Assembly: GCA_947646415.1 (NCBI GenBank)
Contig: CANSGN010000004.1
Location: 67,743 to 131,742 of the forward strand
Length of the DNA stretch: 64,000 nucleotides
Reading direction: 5' to 3'
DNA from: an uncultured Clostridia bacterium
GTDB lineage: Bacteria; Bacillota; Clostridia; Christensenellales; UBA3700
The translations under genes were made by a program, and so were the position numbers. A model generated the notes under the pieces. That model had not been told where the DNA came from, did not search any database, and worked only from the letters and a program-made list of their open reading frames with translations. Below, piece after piece: positions 17,829 through 27,564 of this stretch (positions are counted from its first letter, which is position 1; the number at the start of each line of letters is the position of its first letter).

Positions 17829-20804
17829 TTATTTTTTAATTGCGTCTTTTGCCTCTTGAGGTATAATTATAGGCTCACAACCAAAAGTCAATGTACACTC
17901 TACATCCATTACAAAAGTTTCTTGCAATGATGTAGCTTTAATAATTAACTGACTGTCTGATAAAATTTTAAATTGAAATTCAAATTCCTCATTTTCAAAA
18001 ATATACCAATCTCCCTCTTTAACCAATCCATTTTCAGCCATTACGTAATAGTAGTCATGTAGTAACATTTCAGTTATTTGCGAATTAAAAAATTCCTTCA
18101 AATAAGATGTATTATCTATTGGGGAAACATCAACATCCCAAATTCCATCAGAATATGAATAATTATAAAATTTCCCACCATCTATTTCTGCAATTCCTAT
18201 ATCACCATTACTAGTCTCATATTTCATTACATTTCCATTGATTTTATACTCTGCTGTTTCGCCTTCAGATATAACTGTTAAAGTCTTATTATCTTCTTTC
18301 AAAAATTTATAAATAAACTGCAATGGTTTATCTCCACTATTCATATATCTATTATCAAAAGCATCCAAGGCATCTTGAGGGATGTCTCCACATTCGTATC
18401 CATACACAAATTTAGCATCAAATTCGCGGCTATTGTCATTTATATCAAACTTAAACAACATAGCATTACCTACAAATTTAACAGCAATTCTTTGGCCGTT
18501 TTCTTCCTTTCCTACAAACCAACCATCTGCTCTCTTTTGAAAATCTTTATTTATTAAATGCCTAGTGTAATCAATTAAACTATTGAACTGCTTCCATGAG
18601 TTAACTTCTAAATCCCAGCTATACTCATTCCAAAGTTCGTCTCGAGTTACATGTTTACTATAACTCCAATCTATCTTGCTTTCTCCTGCAAGTTGTACGC
18701 CTCTGTAAAAATTAGCTTCGTTTACAATATGCGTTTGTCTTTCGATAATATCACGTTGAAAATTTCCGTTCTCTCTAAAAATGTGATTGACAGTGTAACG
18801 CGAGCCATCTGAAGTATAATGGAGCTCCTCTATTCCGTCTCCATAGCCTGTATAAGCTGATTTATTATTTAAATCAAGCCAACTAAAAAAGAATAATAAT
18901 GGCTCACAGCTCTCCAAACCACTTGCACTATAAGCATTTCTTGCAGCTTGAGGAATGGACACAGATTCAGTATTCAATGCAATAATATATTCATATTTCA
19001 TATCCCCCATATCCATTTTTAAAGCAAGTTCATTTTTATCCACCTTATACATGATACATATATCTATGTCCAACATACTAGACGTATCTATAATAATCTT
19101 ATACCATCCGTTTTCTTCGACTACTCCGTTTACCCAATCAATTTCATTACTTTCAAAAATAGACAACTGTGAATATGTTTCATTATTAATATTTGAATAC
19201 CCCAATTTTATTAGCTTTCTTATTTCTTTAGGAATATTGTCATCATAAAGCCCGCCTATCGACATATTATTAAATTGTTTTATATGTGATGTGACTTGCC
19301 ATGCATTATTGTCATATGTATACTTTACACCAAATCCGTTTTTATATTCCATATAATAATTTTCTATAATGTTATTTTCAATATCATATTTTGAGCAATA
19401 GGCAATATCTCCTGAAAGTTTAACTACAGATTTTTGACTGTTTTGATTATCTTCTCCCATTTTCACATTAAATAAAATTTGCTTATTTGTTGCTTTTTCG
19501 TACTGTTTCAAAAATTCCAACGGGCGTTTGTCGCCTAGAGGAGGAACTTCCCCACTGCCGTTTAAAGCATCCTTAGCTTCTTGTGGTATTTCAATAGCAC
19601 TACTTCCTATAATCAACTCCCCTGTTGTGTATGCCCAAGCACCACCGCTTTTTATTTCGGTTTGTACTGACATTTTGTTATGGGAAACAATCTTAAATTT
19701 ATATATCGAATTATTGTTTTCGTATACAAACCAATCTCCGTCTTTTTCAAAATCTACATTAATTAAAGATTTGATAACACCAAACTCTTCTAATTGATTG
19801 TCAAATACATTATCCCAACTATCTATGCTAAATAGTTCTAAGCAACTGTCCGTTTTGGCATTCCATACATTTTCATTATACAAATAGCGATAATAATTTA
19901 TTTTGTCATTGTTAAAAAACTCATAAATTTGATATTCTTCCGATACATCGTCATAAGCCATTATGTTATTATTAATAACAAGTTTGCTCCATTCCGAATC
20001 TCCGTTGTACCACCTAAATTCTTTATTATTGCTATCAAAATATGATTGCAAAAATTCATTCGGATTATCAAATATAGGACTTTCTCCTCCGCCATTCAAA
20101 GCATCTTTCGCTTCCTGCGGGATTATAATTGGCTCACAATCCAATTTATATGTACTAGTACATTTACCTGTTGCATTAAGTTCTTCAATTTGCGAAGAAA
20201 TAAAATAATCAAATGTCAAAATCAATTCGTTTTTATTGATTTTATATGAATTTATGTTTTGTTTTACCCTTGTATTATATGCTGCAGGAGTGTAAACATC
20301 ATATTGAATTGGAGTATTAAAATATTTCCAACCATCTTTTTCGTAAACATCTTTGCTATAATCAAGGTCCAATTTTGTAAGTAAGTTTCCAATAGTAATA
20401 AAATTAAAATTAGAGCTTAAGTTATCACAATATGGTAGCAATACATTATCTTTTGATATATTGGCAGCTGCATGCCAATTATTTTCGATATAATAATATT
20501 TATTAAATAAATCGCTACCAACATATTCAACATAATCCTTGTAATTATCTTTAGCAATATCTTGATAAAATATATTATCGTATAACTTATAAACAACGTT
20601 TAAATTAAAACCATCTGTTTTTTCATCAACGGATGTACATTGTTTACGATTACTTTCAATATACTTTTCAAAAAATTCTTTCGGATTATCCGCTACATTT
20701 CCATCATTTTTGTTATCATTATTACCTGCACATCCAACCATTAAAGCACATAACGATATTACAATAAAAATAATTGTAACAATAAAAAACATTTTCTTTT
20801 TCAT
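17829..20804 (-). CDS. Large lipoprotein with five tandem ~190-residue repeats, function unknown
   Basis: 991 residues. Signal peptide with hydrophobic core residues 6-22 and lipobox LMVGC (lipidated Cys25), so anchored to the outer face of the membrane. The mature part is five diverged repeats of about 180-210 residues. Each begins with a helix like NPNEFLQSYFDSNNK, continues with beta-rich text containing DGWKY/GDWFVYEN-type strands, and ends with IPQEAKDALNG-like text (near residues 225, 405, 615, 805 and 982). I recognise no catalytic motif or known family. Perhaps a beta-rich binding protein such as those that hold ligands or wall polymers; that is a guess. Ribosome site AAGGAG; its upstream region shares a palindrome with the small RNA promoter. 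Confidence 0.85.
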   Translation of the reverse strand: MKKKMFFIVTIIFIVISLCALMVGCAGNNDNKNDGNVADNPKEFFEKYIESNRKQCTSVDEKTDGFNLNVVYKLYDNIFYQDIAKDNYKDYVEYVGSDLFNKYYYIENNWHAAANISKDNVLLPYCDNLSSNFNFITIGNLLTKLDLDYSKDVYEKDGWKYFNTPIQYDVYTPAAYNTRVKQNINSYKINKNELILTFDYFISSQIEELNATGKCTSTYKLDCEPIIIPQEAKDALNGGGESPIFDNPNEFLQSYFDSNNKEFRWYNGDSEWSKLVINNNIMAYDDVSEEYQIYEFFNNDKINYYRYLYNENVWNAKTDSCLELFSIDSWDNVFDNQLEEFGVIKSLINVDFEKDGDWFVYENNNSIYKFKIVSHNKMSVQTEIKSGGAWAYTTGELIIGSSAIEIPQEAKDALNGSGEVPPLGDKRPLEFLKQYEKATNKQILFNVKMGEDNQNSQKSVVKLSGDIAYCSKYDIENNIIENYYMEYKNGFGVKYTYDNNAWQVTSHIKQFNNMSIGGLYDDNIPKEIRKLIKLGYSNINNETYSQLSIFESNEIDWVNGVVEENGWYKIIIDTSSMLDIDICIMYKVDKNELALKMDMGDMKYEYIIALNTESVSIPQAARNAYSASGLESCEPLLFFFSWLDLNNKSAYTGYGDGIEELHYTSDGSRYTVNHIFRENGNFQRDIIERQTHIVNEANFYRGVQLAGESKIDWSYSKHVTRDELWNEYSWDLEVNSWKQFNSLIDYTRHLINKDFQKRADGWFVGKEENGQRIAVKFVGNAMLFKFDINDNSREFDAKFVYGYECGDIPQDALDAFDNRYMNSGDKPLQFIYKFLKEDNKTLTVISEGETAEYKINGNVMKYETSNGDIGIAEIDGGKFYNYSYSDGIWDVDVSPIDNTSYLKEFFNSQITEMLLHDYYYVMAENGLVKEGDWYIFENEEFEFQFKILSDSQLIIKATSLQETFVMDVECTLTFGCEPIIIPQEAKDAIKK

Positions 20805-20887
20805 AATTTATTTTCTCCTTTATTTATTTCGTTTGTTTTGCTATATTTAATTAAATAAAAGGCATATTTACACATTTAGTAACCAAT

Positions 20888-20917
20888 TTGTCAGTAAAGG
20901 TATACTTTTTCTGACAA
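20888..20917. repeat. Palindrome A (operator-like), twin of the palindrome at 21021-21056
   Basis: 30-base imperfect palindrome (13 of 15 pairs) starting TTGTCAG and ending CTGACAA around a central GTATAC. It shares TATACTTTTTCTGAC with the second copy. It lies between the + strand promoter at 20926-20954 and the start of the minus-strand lipoprotein, overlapping a possible -35 (CTGACA) of the latter. Confidence 0.7.
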
Positions 20918-20925
20918 TAAATTTA

Positions 20926-20954
20926 TTGACTTTTTTAAATAATTATTGTATAAT
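20926..20954 (+). promoter_or_regulatory. Promoter of a candidate small RNA
   Basis: Plus strand: TTGACT (20926-20931), exactly 17 bases, TATAAT (20949-20954). No protein gene follows on this strand before a terminator about 100 bases on. Confidence 0.7.
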
Positions 20955-20960
20955 AAAATT

Positions 20961-21060
20961 ATAATAAATGGCAAAATATACCAATTTAATAACCTATATT
21001 TATAACTAAAGACACAAAATAAAGTGTCAGAAAAAGTATACTTTTTCTGACACTTTTTTC
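20961..21060 (+). ncRNA. Candidate small RNA, about 100 nt
   Basis: Between a near-consensus promoter and a perfect 36-base palindrome with a T-run lies about 60 bases without a ribosome site. It contains a seven-codon open frame (ATG at 20969) but no Shine-Dalgarno, so a non-coding transcript is more likely. The sequence is flanked by protein genes on the other strand (clpX and the lipoprotein). No known RNA family recognised. Confidence 0.5.
21021..21060 (+). terminator. Palindrome B, terminator of the candidate small RNA
   Basis: Perfect 36-base palindrome (21021-21056) centred on GTATAC, arms AAAGTGTCAGAAAAA / TTTTTCTGACACTTT, followed by T (to 21059) on the plus strand. clpX has its own separate terminator at 21117-21143, so this one is not needed for it. 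Confidence 0.75.
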
Positions 21061-21116
21061 TCGTTATGCTACCTATTTTATTGGAAATAAAAATCCAAAA
21101 TAAGCATTAAATAATT

Positions 21117-21143
21117 AAAAAAACGCACCGAAAGTGCGTTTTT
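21117..21143 (-). terminator. Terminator after clpX
   Basis: Minus-strand stem AAACGCAC/GTGCGTTT with loop TTTCG-like five bases and flanking A/T runs. Confidence 0.85.
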
Positions 21144-21144
21144 G

Positions 21145-22374
21145 TTATGCGATATTTTCGTGTTTTATAATGATTGGCGCTGCTTTTTTCTCTATGCAAT
21201 CTGCATTAATTATAATCTTTTTAATGCTTTTATCCGATGGAACGGAATACATTAAATCAAGCAAATTCATTTCTACTATCGATTTTAAGCCACGTGCACC
21301 TGTTTTTAAATTTATTGCAAGTTTTGCAATGGATTTTATCGCATCGTCTGTAAATTCAAGCTCTACATTGTCAATATCAAACATTTTTTTGTATTGTTTT
21401 AGCACGGCATTTTTAGGCTCTACCAATATTTTACCCAAAGCCTCTTCATCTAGGCCGTTCAAGCCTACAACCACAGGTATTCTACCTACAAACTCGGGTA
21501 TCAAACCGAATTTTACCAAATCGTCAGGCTTTAAATCTTCAATTAATTTACTGTAATCGTTATCCGACTTTTTGATATCACTGCCAAAGCCTAATGACGA
21601 AGTATCTTTTCGTTTATCGATAATTTTATCCAATCCTACAAATGCACCGCCGCAAATAAACAAAATGTTTGTAGTGTCGATAGGTATTGTTTCCTGTTGA
21701 GGATGTTTTCTGCCGCCTTGTGGTGGAACGTTGGCAACAGTTGACTCTATGATTTTTAATAAAGCTTGTTGCACACCCTCGCCTGAAACATCACGAGTAA
21801 TGGAAACATTTTCGCCTTTTCTTGCAATTTTATCAATTTCGTCAATATAAATTATGCCGATTTCCGCTCTTTTGATGTCAAAATCTGCGGCTTGAATAAG
21901 TTTTAACAATATATTTTCCACATCTTCGCCAACATACCCTGCCTCGGTCAATGCAGTTGCATCTGCCACAGCAAAAGGTACATTTAAAATCTTAGCCAAA
22001 GTTTTTGCAAGCAAAGTTTTTCCGCTACCTGTAGGCCCCAATACCAAAACATTACTTTTTTCCAAGCAAACATCATCCTCAACATTGTTTGCTATACGTT
22101 TATAATGGTTGTAAACGGCAACCGACAATACTTTTTTTGCAGTTTCCTGCCCTACGATATACTCGTCGAGCTTGCTTTTTATTTCCTGCGGAGTAAGCAA
22201 AGTAAAAGAATTTCCTACAGAAGTATCGCATGTCATTCTCTCTTCCAAAATATCGTTACATATATCCACGCAATAGTTGCAGATAAATAAACCATTTGGA
22301 TTTGAAATCATTTCTTTTACTTCGTTTTCTGACCTCCCGCAAAACGAACATCTATTTTCAAAATCTCTCTTCAT
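21145..22374 (-). CDS. clpX: ATP-dependent Clp protease ATP-binding subunit ClpX
   Basis: AAA+ unfoldase that feeds proteins to ClpP. Start at ATG 22372-22374 (MKRDFENR) with AGGAG 4 bases before it; 409 residues. N-terminal zinc domain CSFCGRSE ... CNYCVDIC; Walker [16 protein letters not shown] near residue 110; Walker [12 protein letters not shown] near 175; [15 protein letters not shown] sensor region; C-terminal small domain. The pore-loop GYVGEDVEN is present. The 10 bases after clpP make clpP-clpX one operon, the usual Bacillota arrangement only in some lineages (tig-clpP-clpX). Confidence 0.96.
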   Translation of the reverse strand: MKRDFENRCSFCGRSENEVKEMISNPNGLFICNYCVDICNDILEERMTCDTSVGNSFTLLTPQEIKSKLDEYIVGQETAKKVLSVAVYNHYKRIANNVEDDVCLEKSNVLVLGPTGSGKTLLAKTLAKILNVPFAVADATALTEAGYVGEDVENILLKLIQAADFDIKRAEIGIIYIDEIDKIARKGENVSITRDVSGEGVQQALLKIIESTVANVPPQGGRKHPQQETIPIDTTNILFICGGAFVGLDKIIDKRKDTSSLGFGSDIKKSDNDYSKLIEDLKPDDLVKFGLIPEFVGRIPVVVGLNGLDEEALGKILVEPKNAVLKQYKKMFDIDNVELEFTDDAIKSIAKLAINLKTGARGLKSIVEMNLLDLMYSVPSDKSIKKIIINADCIEKKAAPIIIKHENIA

Positions 22375-22384
22375 AAAACTCCTA

Positions 22385-22969
22385 TCAAGCTCTTTTTTCG
22401 TAAATTTTGTCAATAAGACCATAGTCAAGAGCTTGTTCTGCACTCATAAAATTGTCTCTGTCCGTATCTTTTACTATAGTTTGATAGTCTTTTCCTGTAT
22501 TTTTAGCCAAAATTTTGTTTAATTTTTCTTTTATCTTTAAAATTTGTTCTGCATGAATCGCAATATCTGTTGCCTGACCTTGAGCACCGCCTAAAGGTTG
22601 ATGTATCATAATTTCGGAATTAGGCAATGAAAATCTTTTACCTTTTGTACCCGAACTTAGCAAAAATGCACCCATTGACGCTGCCAAACCAATACAAATC
22701 GTGCAGATATCGCATTTGATATAGTTCATTGTATCATAAATTGCCATACCTGCGGAAACACTGCCGCCGGGGCTGTTGATATAAATGTTTATATCCTTTT
22801 TAGGGTCTTTACCTTCAAGATAAATTAATTGTGCAACAACTATATCAGCCGTAGCATCGGTAATCTCTCCTGTAATAAAAATAATTCTGTCTTCAAGTAA
22901 TCTTGAGTAAATATCGTAAGAGCGTTCGCCTCTGTCTGTTTGCTCCATAACCATAGGTACCAAATTCAT
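22385..22969 (-). CDS. clpP: ATP-dependent Clp protease proteolytic subunit ClpP
   Basis: Serine protease forming the tetradecameric barrel used by ClpX. ATG at 22967-22969 (MNLVPMV), 12 residues before [17 protein letters not shown] is the ribosome site. 194 residues. Catalytic triad: Ser in [11 protein letters not shown] near residue 96, His in [12 protein letters not shown] near 121, Asp in DTDRDNFMS near 170. Intact and standard. A possible promoter at 23127-23154. Confidence 0.97.
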   Translation of the reverse strand: MNLVPMVMEQTDRGERSYDIYSRLLEDRIIFITGEITDATADIVVAQLIYLEGKDPKKDINIYINSPGGSVSAGMAIYDTMNYIKCDICTICIGLAASMGAFLLSSGTKGKRFSLPNSEIMIHQPLGGAQGQATDIAIHAEQILKIKEKLNKILAKNTGKDYQTIVKDTDRDNFMSAEQALDYGLIDKIYEKRA

Positions 22970-23126
22970 AAACAACCTCCCAAGTAAATTCAGTAAAACA
23001 GCAACTTATTAATTATGCCTTAAATTGCATTGTTTAATAACCGTATACCATAAAATAAAATTTAATACTGCATACAAATTCTTAAACACACCATTTAGTA
23101 CATTCTATTCAACAAATTGCCTATTA

Positions 23127-23154
23127 TTTATACAAAATTGTTTTATTTTGTCAT
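23127..23154 (-). promoter_or_regulatory. Possible promoter of clpP-clpX
   Basis: Minus strand ATGACA (23149-23154), 16 bases, TATAAA (23127-23132), about 150 bases before clpP. No CtsR-type heptad repeat was seen. Apart from this and the tig terminator, 22970-23423 holds no gene I can support. Confidence 0.4.
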
Positions 23155-23325
23155 ATATAGTACAAATGACTTTTTACCTTTTTATAATTGACATTTACAA
23201 ATCAAATATACAGCACAAAAATATAAATATTCTTACTTTTTTGTCTGTTTATTGCAAAACTTGTGTAATATAAGTTGATAATTGGTATAATCGGTAAAAA
23301 TCTACAAAATATGACAAAGCATAAT

Positions 23326-23383
23326 AAAGAAAAAACTCAGCAAAGATAATTTATAAAATTAAAATTTTCCTATCCTTGCTGAG
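23326..23383 (-). terminator. Terminator after tig
   Basis: Minus-strand 13-bp stem (CTCAGCAAGGATA / TATCTTTGCTGAG, one G-U) with a 22-base AT loop, followed by six T. Confidence 0.8.
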
Positions 23384-23423
23384 TAATTGTAGTTATCCGT
23401 AAATAACTTGTAAATTTCAAAAA

Positions 23424-24710
23424 TTAAGCAAATTTATTGTTTGCCATCAAGAAATCTATCATTTTATTAGTTATGATATCATTTTCGATGTATCTAGCTT
23501 GCTCCGGATGCATAGTTTTCTTAAACTCTTCAACACTCTTGTTTGCACCCTTTGCAAAATCCGCAATTTTAGCCTCTATTTCAGACTCTTCTGCCTTAAT
23601 ATTCTCAGCTTTGATGATTGCATCCATGACCAATCTCATTTTAACTTGTTTTTGAGCTTGCTCGTTATAACGCAATCTCAACTCATCTCTTGAAGAATTG
23701 GTGTATTTGTAGTAGTCTTCCGGTTTCATACCTTGGTATGCAATTCTATACTCAAATTCTTGAATCATTTCCTCGATTTGCTCTTCAATCATAGCATCGG
23801 GAATTTTGATTTCGGTATTCTCTGCAATTTTGTCAAGCAAAGCATTTTCCATTTCACGATTTGCTTTTTCTTCTGCAGTTTTTTTCAATTTAGCTTTTAT
23901 ATCTTTTTTGTATTCTTCGACAGTATCGAACTCGCTTACATCTTTTGCAAACTCATCATTAACTTCTGGCAATACTTTCTTTTTAATCTCGTGCAATTTG
24001 ATAGCAAACACAGCTTCTTTACCTGCTAAATTTTCAGCACCGTACTCTTCAGGGAATTTTACTGTTATATCTTTTTCTTCACCAATCTTCATACCTTCAA
24101 CTTGTTCTTCAAATCCAGGGATGAACATACCCGAGCCTAACTCAAGATTTTGTTTTTCAGCTGTACCGCCCTCGAATTTAACGCCGTCAACACTACCGGA
24201 ATAATCGATAACAACTGTATCGAATTTTTCGCAAGCTCTGTCAGTTACATTTTCCCAAGCACCTGCTTTTTCTTGTGCTTTTGCAATTTCTTCTGCAACC
24301 ATTTCGTCAGTAACTTTACTGCTTACTTTCTTTAATTTTAAATCCTTATACTCACCCAAAGTAAATTCAGGAGTAACGGTAACTGTAAACGCAACTTTCA
24401 ATTCGCTGTCCGAAATAGCAACGATATCTACATTTGGTCTTGCAACAGGGACAAGCTCGGTCTCCTTATCCAAAAGTTCAGTATACAAGCTTTGCAAAAT
24501 AATATCCAAAGCGTCGTCAAAAAATACACCTACACCATACATTCTTGTAATAACCGACATAGGAGCTTTACCTTTACGGAAACCTTCGATATTAAATTTA
24601 TGCTTAGTTTTGTTGTAAGCCTCGCGGATAGCATTTTGCCAAGCACTGCTGTCTGCCTCTACCACGTATTTTATTTCACTGTTTTCTAAAATCTCTTTAT
24701 TGTAATTCAT
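23424..24710 (-). CDS. tig: Trigger factor (ribosome-bound chaperone, prolyl isomerase)
   Basis: Binds L23 at the tunnel exit and shields nascent chains. Start at ATG 24708-24710 (MNYNKEIL); the codon before is GTG and AGGAG stands upstream. 428 residues. N-terminal ribosome signature FNIEGFRKGKAPMSVI near residue 38; FKBP-type PPIase domain near 150-240 (DTVVIDYSGSVDG, LELGSGMFIPGFEEQV, VKFPEEYGAENLAGKEAVF split); helical C-terminal chaperone arms. Adjacent to clpP-clpX but with its own terminator and promoter. Confidence 0.96.
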   Translation of the reverse strand: MNYNKEILENSEIKYVVEADSSAWQNAIREAYNKTKHKFNIEGFRKGKAPMSVITRMYGVGVFFDDALDIILQSLYTELLDKETELVPVARPNVDIVAISDSELKVAFTVTVTPEFTLGEYKDLKLKKVSSKVTDEMVAEEIAKAQEKAGAWENVTDRACEKFDTVVIDYSGSVDGVKFEGGTAEKQNLELGSGMFIPGFEEQVEGMKIGEEKDITVKFPEEYGAENLAGKEAVFAIKLHEIKKKVLPEVNDEFAKDVSEFDTVEEYKKDIKAKLKKTAEEKANREMENALLDKIAENTEIKIPDAMIEEQIEEMIQEFEYRIAYQGMKPEDYYKYTNSSRDELRLRYNEQAQKQVKMRLVMDAIIKAENIKAEESEIEAKIADFAKGANKSVEEFKKTMHPEQARYIENDIITNKMIDFLMANNKFA

Positions 24711-24743
24711 CACAACTTCTCCTAATTTTTTCTACTAGCATAT

Positions 24744-24772
24744 ATCTTAACATACTTTATTTTAAATTGCAA
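24744..24772 (-). promoter_or_regulatory. Promoter of tig
   Basis: Minus strand: TTGCAA (24767-24772), 17 bases, TAAGAT (24744-24749). Confidence 0.55.
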
Positions 24773-24799
24773 TAATTTAAAGTGATTTTGCAAAATTTA

Positions 24800-24828
24800 T
24801 TGATATTTTAAAAAAAATAATGTATAAT
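24800..24828 (+). promoter_or_regulatory. Promoter of rqcH
   Basis: Plus strand: TTGATA (24800-24805), 17 bases, TATAAT (24823-24828). Start near 24835 gives a leader of only about 14 bases with AGGAG inside it. Confidence 0.75.
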
Positions 24829-24848
24829 AGCGACATAGGAGAAATATT

Positions 24849-26570
24849 ATGCCTAATGATTTGGTAACACTAAAAGCCTTAAGTGCGGAACTGAATTTTA
24901 CTTTGGCAGGCGGTAAAATTGAAAAAATTTATCAACCTGAAAAAGACGAAATCACTTTAAATATACGCTCTAAAGGGCAAAAATACAATTTGGTTATTTC
25001 TTGCAATGCACAAAATCCAAGGATACATTTGACGAGCTTTAAAAAGGAAAATCCTATAACAGCTCCGTCTTTTTGTATGCATTTAAGGAAATATCTTACT
25101 TCAGGCATAATAGAAAGTATCAATATTTTGGGAGAAGACAGAATATTTGATATTGCAATAATTTCAAGAACGGAAATGAAAGATATAGTAAAACTACATT
25201 TGATAGCGGAAATGATGGGAAGATACAGCAATATACTATTGTTAAACAGCAATTTTATTATAACTGATGCAATAAAACAAGTATCTTTTGACGCTGCAAC
25301 AAAAAGATGTGTTTTACCCTCATGCAAATACACTATGCCCGAACAAACTAAGTTACTACCAAGCAACAAAAACGGCATTACCGACTTACTTAAAGACTTT
25401 AAAGGCGGAGACATTGCAAAATATATATGCAACGGAATAAGCGGTTTAAGCTTGATTACCGCAGAGGAAATTATTTTTAAGGCTGGCATAGATAAAAACA
25501 TAATTCCACTTAATGTAGATAAACTTGCTTTATTTATAGATAAATTTTTTAATATATTTGGAAGCGACATGTATAGTCCTTGCATAAGTACGGATAGTGA
25601 TGGAAACAGTTTGGACTACTTTGTAACAAACTACAATTCACAAAATTTAACCTTTAAAAAATGCGATAATTTATCTTGTGCAATAGAGGCGTTAACCCTT
25701 AAAAAAGACATAGACGAAAGGCATAGAGAGAAAGCAAAGCACCTTTTTAATGCGATAAAAAAATATAAAAATCGCAATCAAAAAAAGTTACAAAAAGCAA
25801 ATGAAAAATTGAATGAATGTGACAAAATGGACGAGTATAAAAAATACGGCGAACTTATCACATCCAATTTATACAAGCTTAAGAAAGGCGACGAGTATCT
25901 ACAATGTGTAGATTATTATAATGAGAAAATGCCCGAGATTACAATAAAATTAAATCCGCAGTATTCGCCGTCAAAGATTGCACAAGATTATTTTAAAAAA
26001 TATAACAAACTTAAAAGAACTCTTGATGTAATACTTAAACAAATTGACGAAACGGAAGAAGATTTAAAATATATAGACACAGTAGAGCAAACTTTAACCA
26101 ACTGCAATTTATCTGCGGATTTATATCAAATTGAGCAAGAGTTATTTCAGATAGGCGCGATTAAAAAAATGAAAACCAAAATGCCCAAGTCAGCAAAAGA
26201 AGGTAGCCCTATTTTGTATGACTACGAAAATTTTCTTATTGCGGTTGGCAAAAATAATTTTCAAAATGACAAATTGACTTTTAAAACTGCTAACGGAGGG
26301 GATATTTGGCTACACACCTTAAATTATCATGGCTCGCATACAGTTATATTTACGGACGGCGAAACTCCACCCGATAATGTAATTACCTTTGCTGCACAAG
26401 TTGCTGCGTTTTACTCAAACGGAAATCAAAACGATAAGGTACCCGTTGACTACACATTAAAAAAATTTGTCAAACGAAATCCTAACGGTAAACCGGGAAT
26501 GGTAACTTATACAAATCAAAAAACAGCTTATGTTAAACCTTGCGAATATAAGGAATATATAAAAGATTAA
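24849..26570 (+). CDS. rqcH: Rqc2 homologue RqcH (NFACT family)
   Basis: Rescues stalled ribosomes: binds the obstructed 50S with peptidyl-tRNA and directs addition of C-terminal alanine tails that mark the chain for ClpXP. 573 residues. NFACT-N at residues 1-200 (LVTLKALSAELNFTLAGGKI, HLRKYLTSG); a coiled coil at about 285-350 and 380-420 (KAKHLFNAIKKYKNRNQKK); NFACT-R at the C-terminus with DIWLHTLNYHGSHTVI near 480. ClpX and ClpP, which degrade Ala-tailed proteins, are encoded just across the intergenic region. Annotated in older work as fibronectin-binding protein. Confidence 0.93.
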   Translation: MPNDLVTLKALSAELNFTLAGGKIEKIYQPEKDEITLNIRSKGQKYNLVISCNAQNPRIHLTSFKKENPITAPSFCMHLRKYLTSGIIESINILGEDRIFDIAIISRTEMKDIVKLHLIAEMMGRYSNILLLNSNFIITDAIKQVSFDAATKRCVLPSCKYTMPEQTKLLPSNKNGITDLLKDFKGGDIAKYICNGISGLSLITAEEIIFKAGIDKNIIPLNVDKLALFIDKFFNIFGSDMYSPCISTDSDGNSLDYFVTNYNSQNLTFKKCDNLSCAIEALTLKKDIDERHREKAKHLFNAIKKYKNRNQKKLQKANEKLNECDKMDEYKKYGELITSNLYKLKKGDEYLQCVDYYNEKMPEITIKLNPQYSPSKIAQDYFKKYNKLKRTLDVILKQIDETEEDLKYIDTVEQTLTNCNLSADLYQIEQELFQIGAIKKMKTKMPKSAKEGSPILYDYENFLIAVGKNNFQNDKLTFKTANGGDIWLHTLNYHGSHTVIFTDGETPPDNVITFAAQVAAFYSNGNQNDKVPVDYTLKKFVKRNPNGKPGMVTYTNQKTAYVKPCEYKEYIKD

Positions 26571-26616
26571 TATAATTAATTGTAAATATAATATTTTAAA
26601 GGATGGTTTTATAAAT

Positions 26617-27453
26617 ATGAACATTAATGAAGATAATCAAATGCAAAACAACAATGAATTTCAAACTGATGTAAGTAACGGAAATATTGAAAATTTTGAT
26701 TGCGACGCCTTTGTTAAAAGTACTTATAAAAGCATAAATAGTTTTTACGGCGTATTTTACGACAATTACACTACCCTAAAAACAATGCTAATTTGGAGAT
26801 TACCTTTTCTCATTGCTTTTTTGGGTGTTACTTTCTTTCTTGCACCTTTTACTTACAGCACATCCTCAAATATTTTTGCGGCAATATTTCCTATAGTGGT
26901 TGTCGGCGGAATGAATATTGGTATTTATCAACTGACAAAGCATAAAAAATACAATATGTTTTATTACAAATATAAGGGCAAGCTAGTTACTATTTATTGG
27001 GATAAAAACAGAAAAAAAGAACTTATAATAAATTTTGGAGATGTAAAACTTAAGTATTACTTGAAACACAAAATTTGGGATGAAAGTGTCGACCTACTTT
27101 GCAACAGAAAACTGTATTTTAATCATTTAAAAAACAATTTGGTAATCAAAAACAAAAAAGACGGTATAAAACTTATAAATTCATACAATTATGATTATGG
27201 TAAAAAATATATTGAAACAACATTAAAATTGCAAAATGACATCCCTTTAAGCATAGAACATCGCTTGCCTCGCTTAAGTGATAGGGTCGAAAAAAGTTAC
27301 AATACTATAAACAGAAATATTGTAAGACGTATTGATTTTATAGAAATCAACAAAGATAGATTTGTAGAAATACCAAAATCGATTGTAGCGTTTTGCGAGA
27401 AAAATAATATCCAACCACCGGAAGAAAATGAATACTTACATTATGTTGACTGA
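26617..27453 (+). CDS. Membrane protein of unknown function, first of a tandem paralogous pair
   Basis: 278 residues. Asn/Glu-rich N-terminus, then two hydrophobic segments (about residues 62-84 and 88-110) and a basic cytoplasmic or external domain of 160 residues with a TIYWDKNRKKELIINFGD strand pattern and the closing motif RFVEIPKSIVAFCEKNNIQPPEE. The 267-residue neighbour has the same plan: NFYGTYYEDYK matching SFYGVFYDNYT, WKKLQPKKFIIVDLG matching WDKNRKKELIINFG, and KYIEIPKSFITYCEKEEIVPPQE matching the ending. I recognise no family. Weak ribosome site AAGGATGG 12 bases upstream; a second ATG at 26641 is possible. Confidence 0.75.
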   Translation: MNINEDNQMQNNNEFQTDVSNGNIENFDCDAFVKSTYKSINSFYGVFYDNYTTLKTMLIWRLPFLIAFLGVTFFLAPFTYSTSSNIFAAIFPIVVVGGMNIGIYQLTKHKKYNMFYYKYKGKLVTIYWDKNRKKELIINFGDVKLKYYLKHKIWDESVDLLCNRKLYFNHLKNNLVIKNKKDGIKLINSYNYDYGKKYIETTLKLQNDIPLSIEHRLPRLSDRVEKSYNTINRNIVRRIDFIEINKDRFVEIPKSIVAFCEKNNIQPPEENEYLHYVD

Positions 27454-27564
27454 TATTATTGTTTTTTAAATGCAGTACAAGTTAAAATAATTTGTAAAAA
27501 ATAATGCTAATATTAAATATAGTACAATATTGTCAAAGTTATATTTAAAAAGGAATTTAAAAAA

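Noticed and set aside
23160-23320. Plus-strand promoter with extended -10 (TGGTATAAT) before the tig terminator
   Set aside because: No good -35 and the hairpin lacks a T-run on that strand, so a small RNA is not supported.
24932-25585. 217-codon minus-strand ORF inside rqcH
   Set aside because: Antisense to a clear NFACT gene; shadow of its codon bias.
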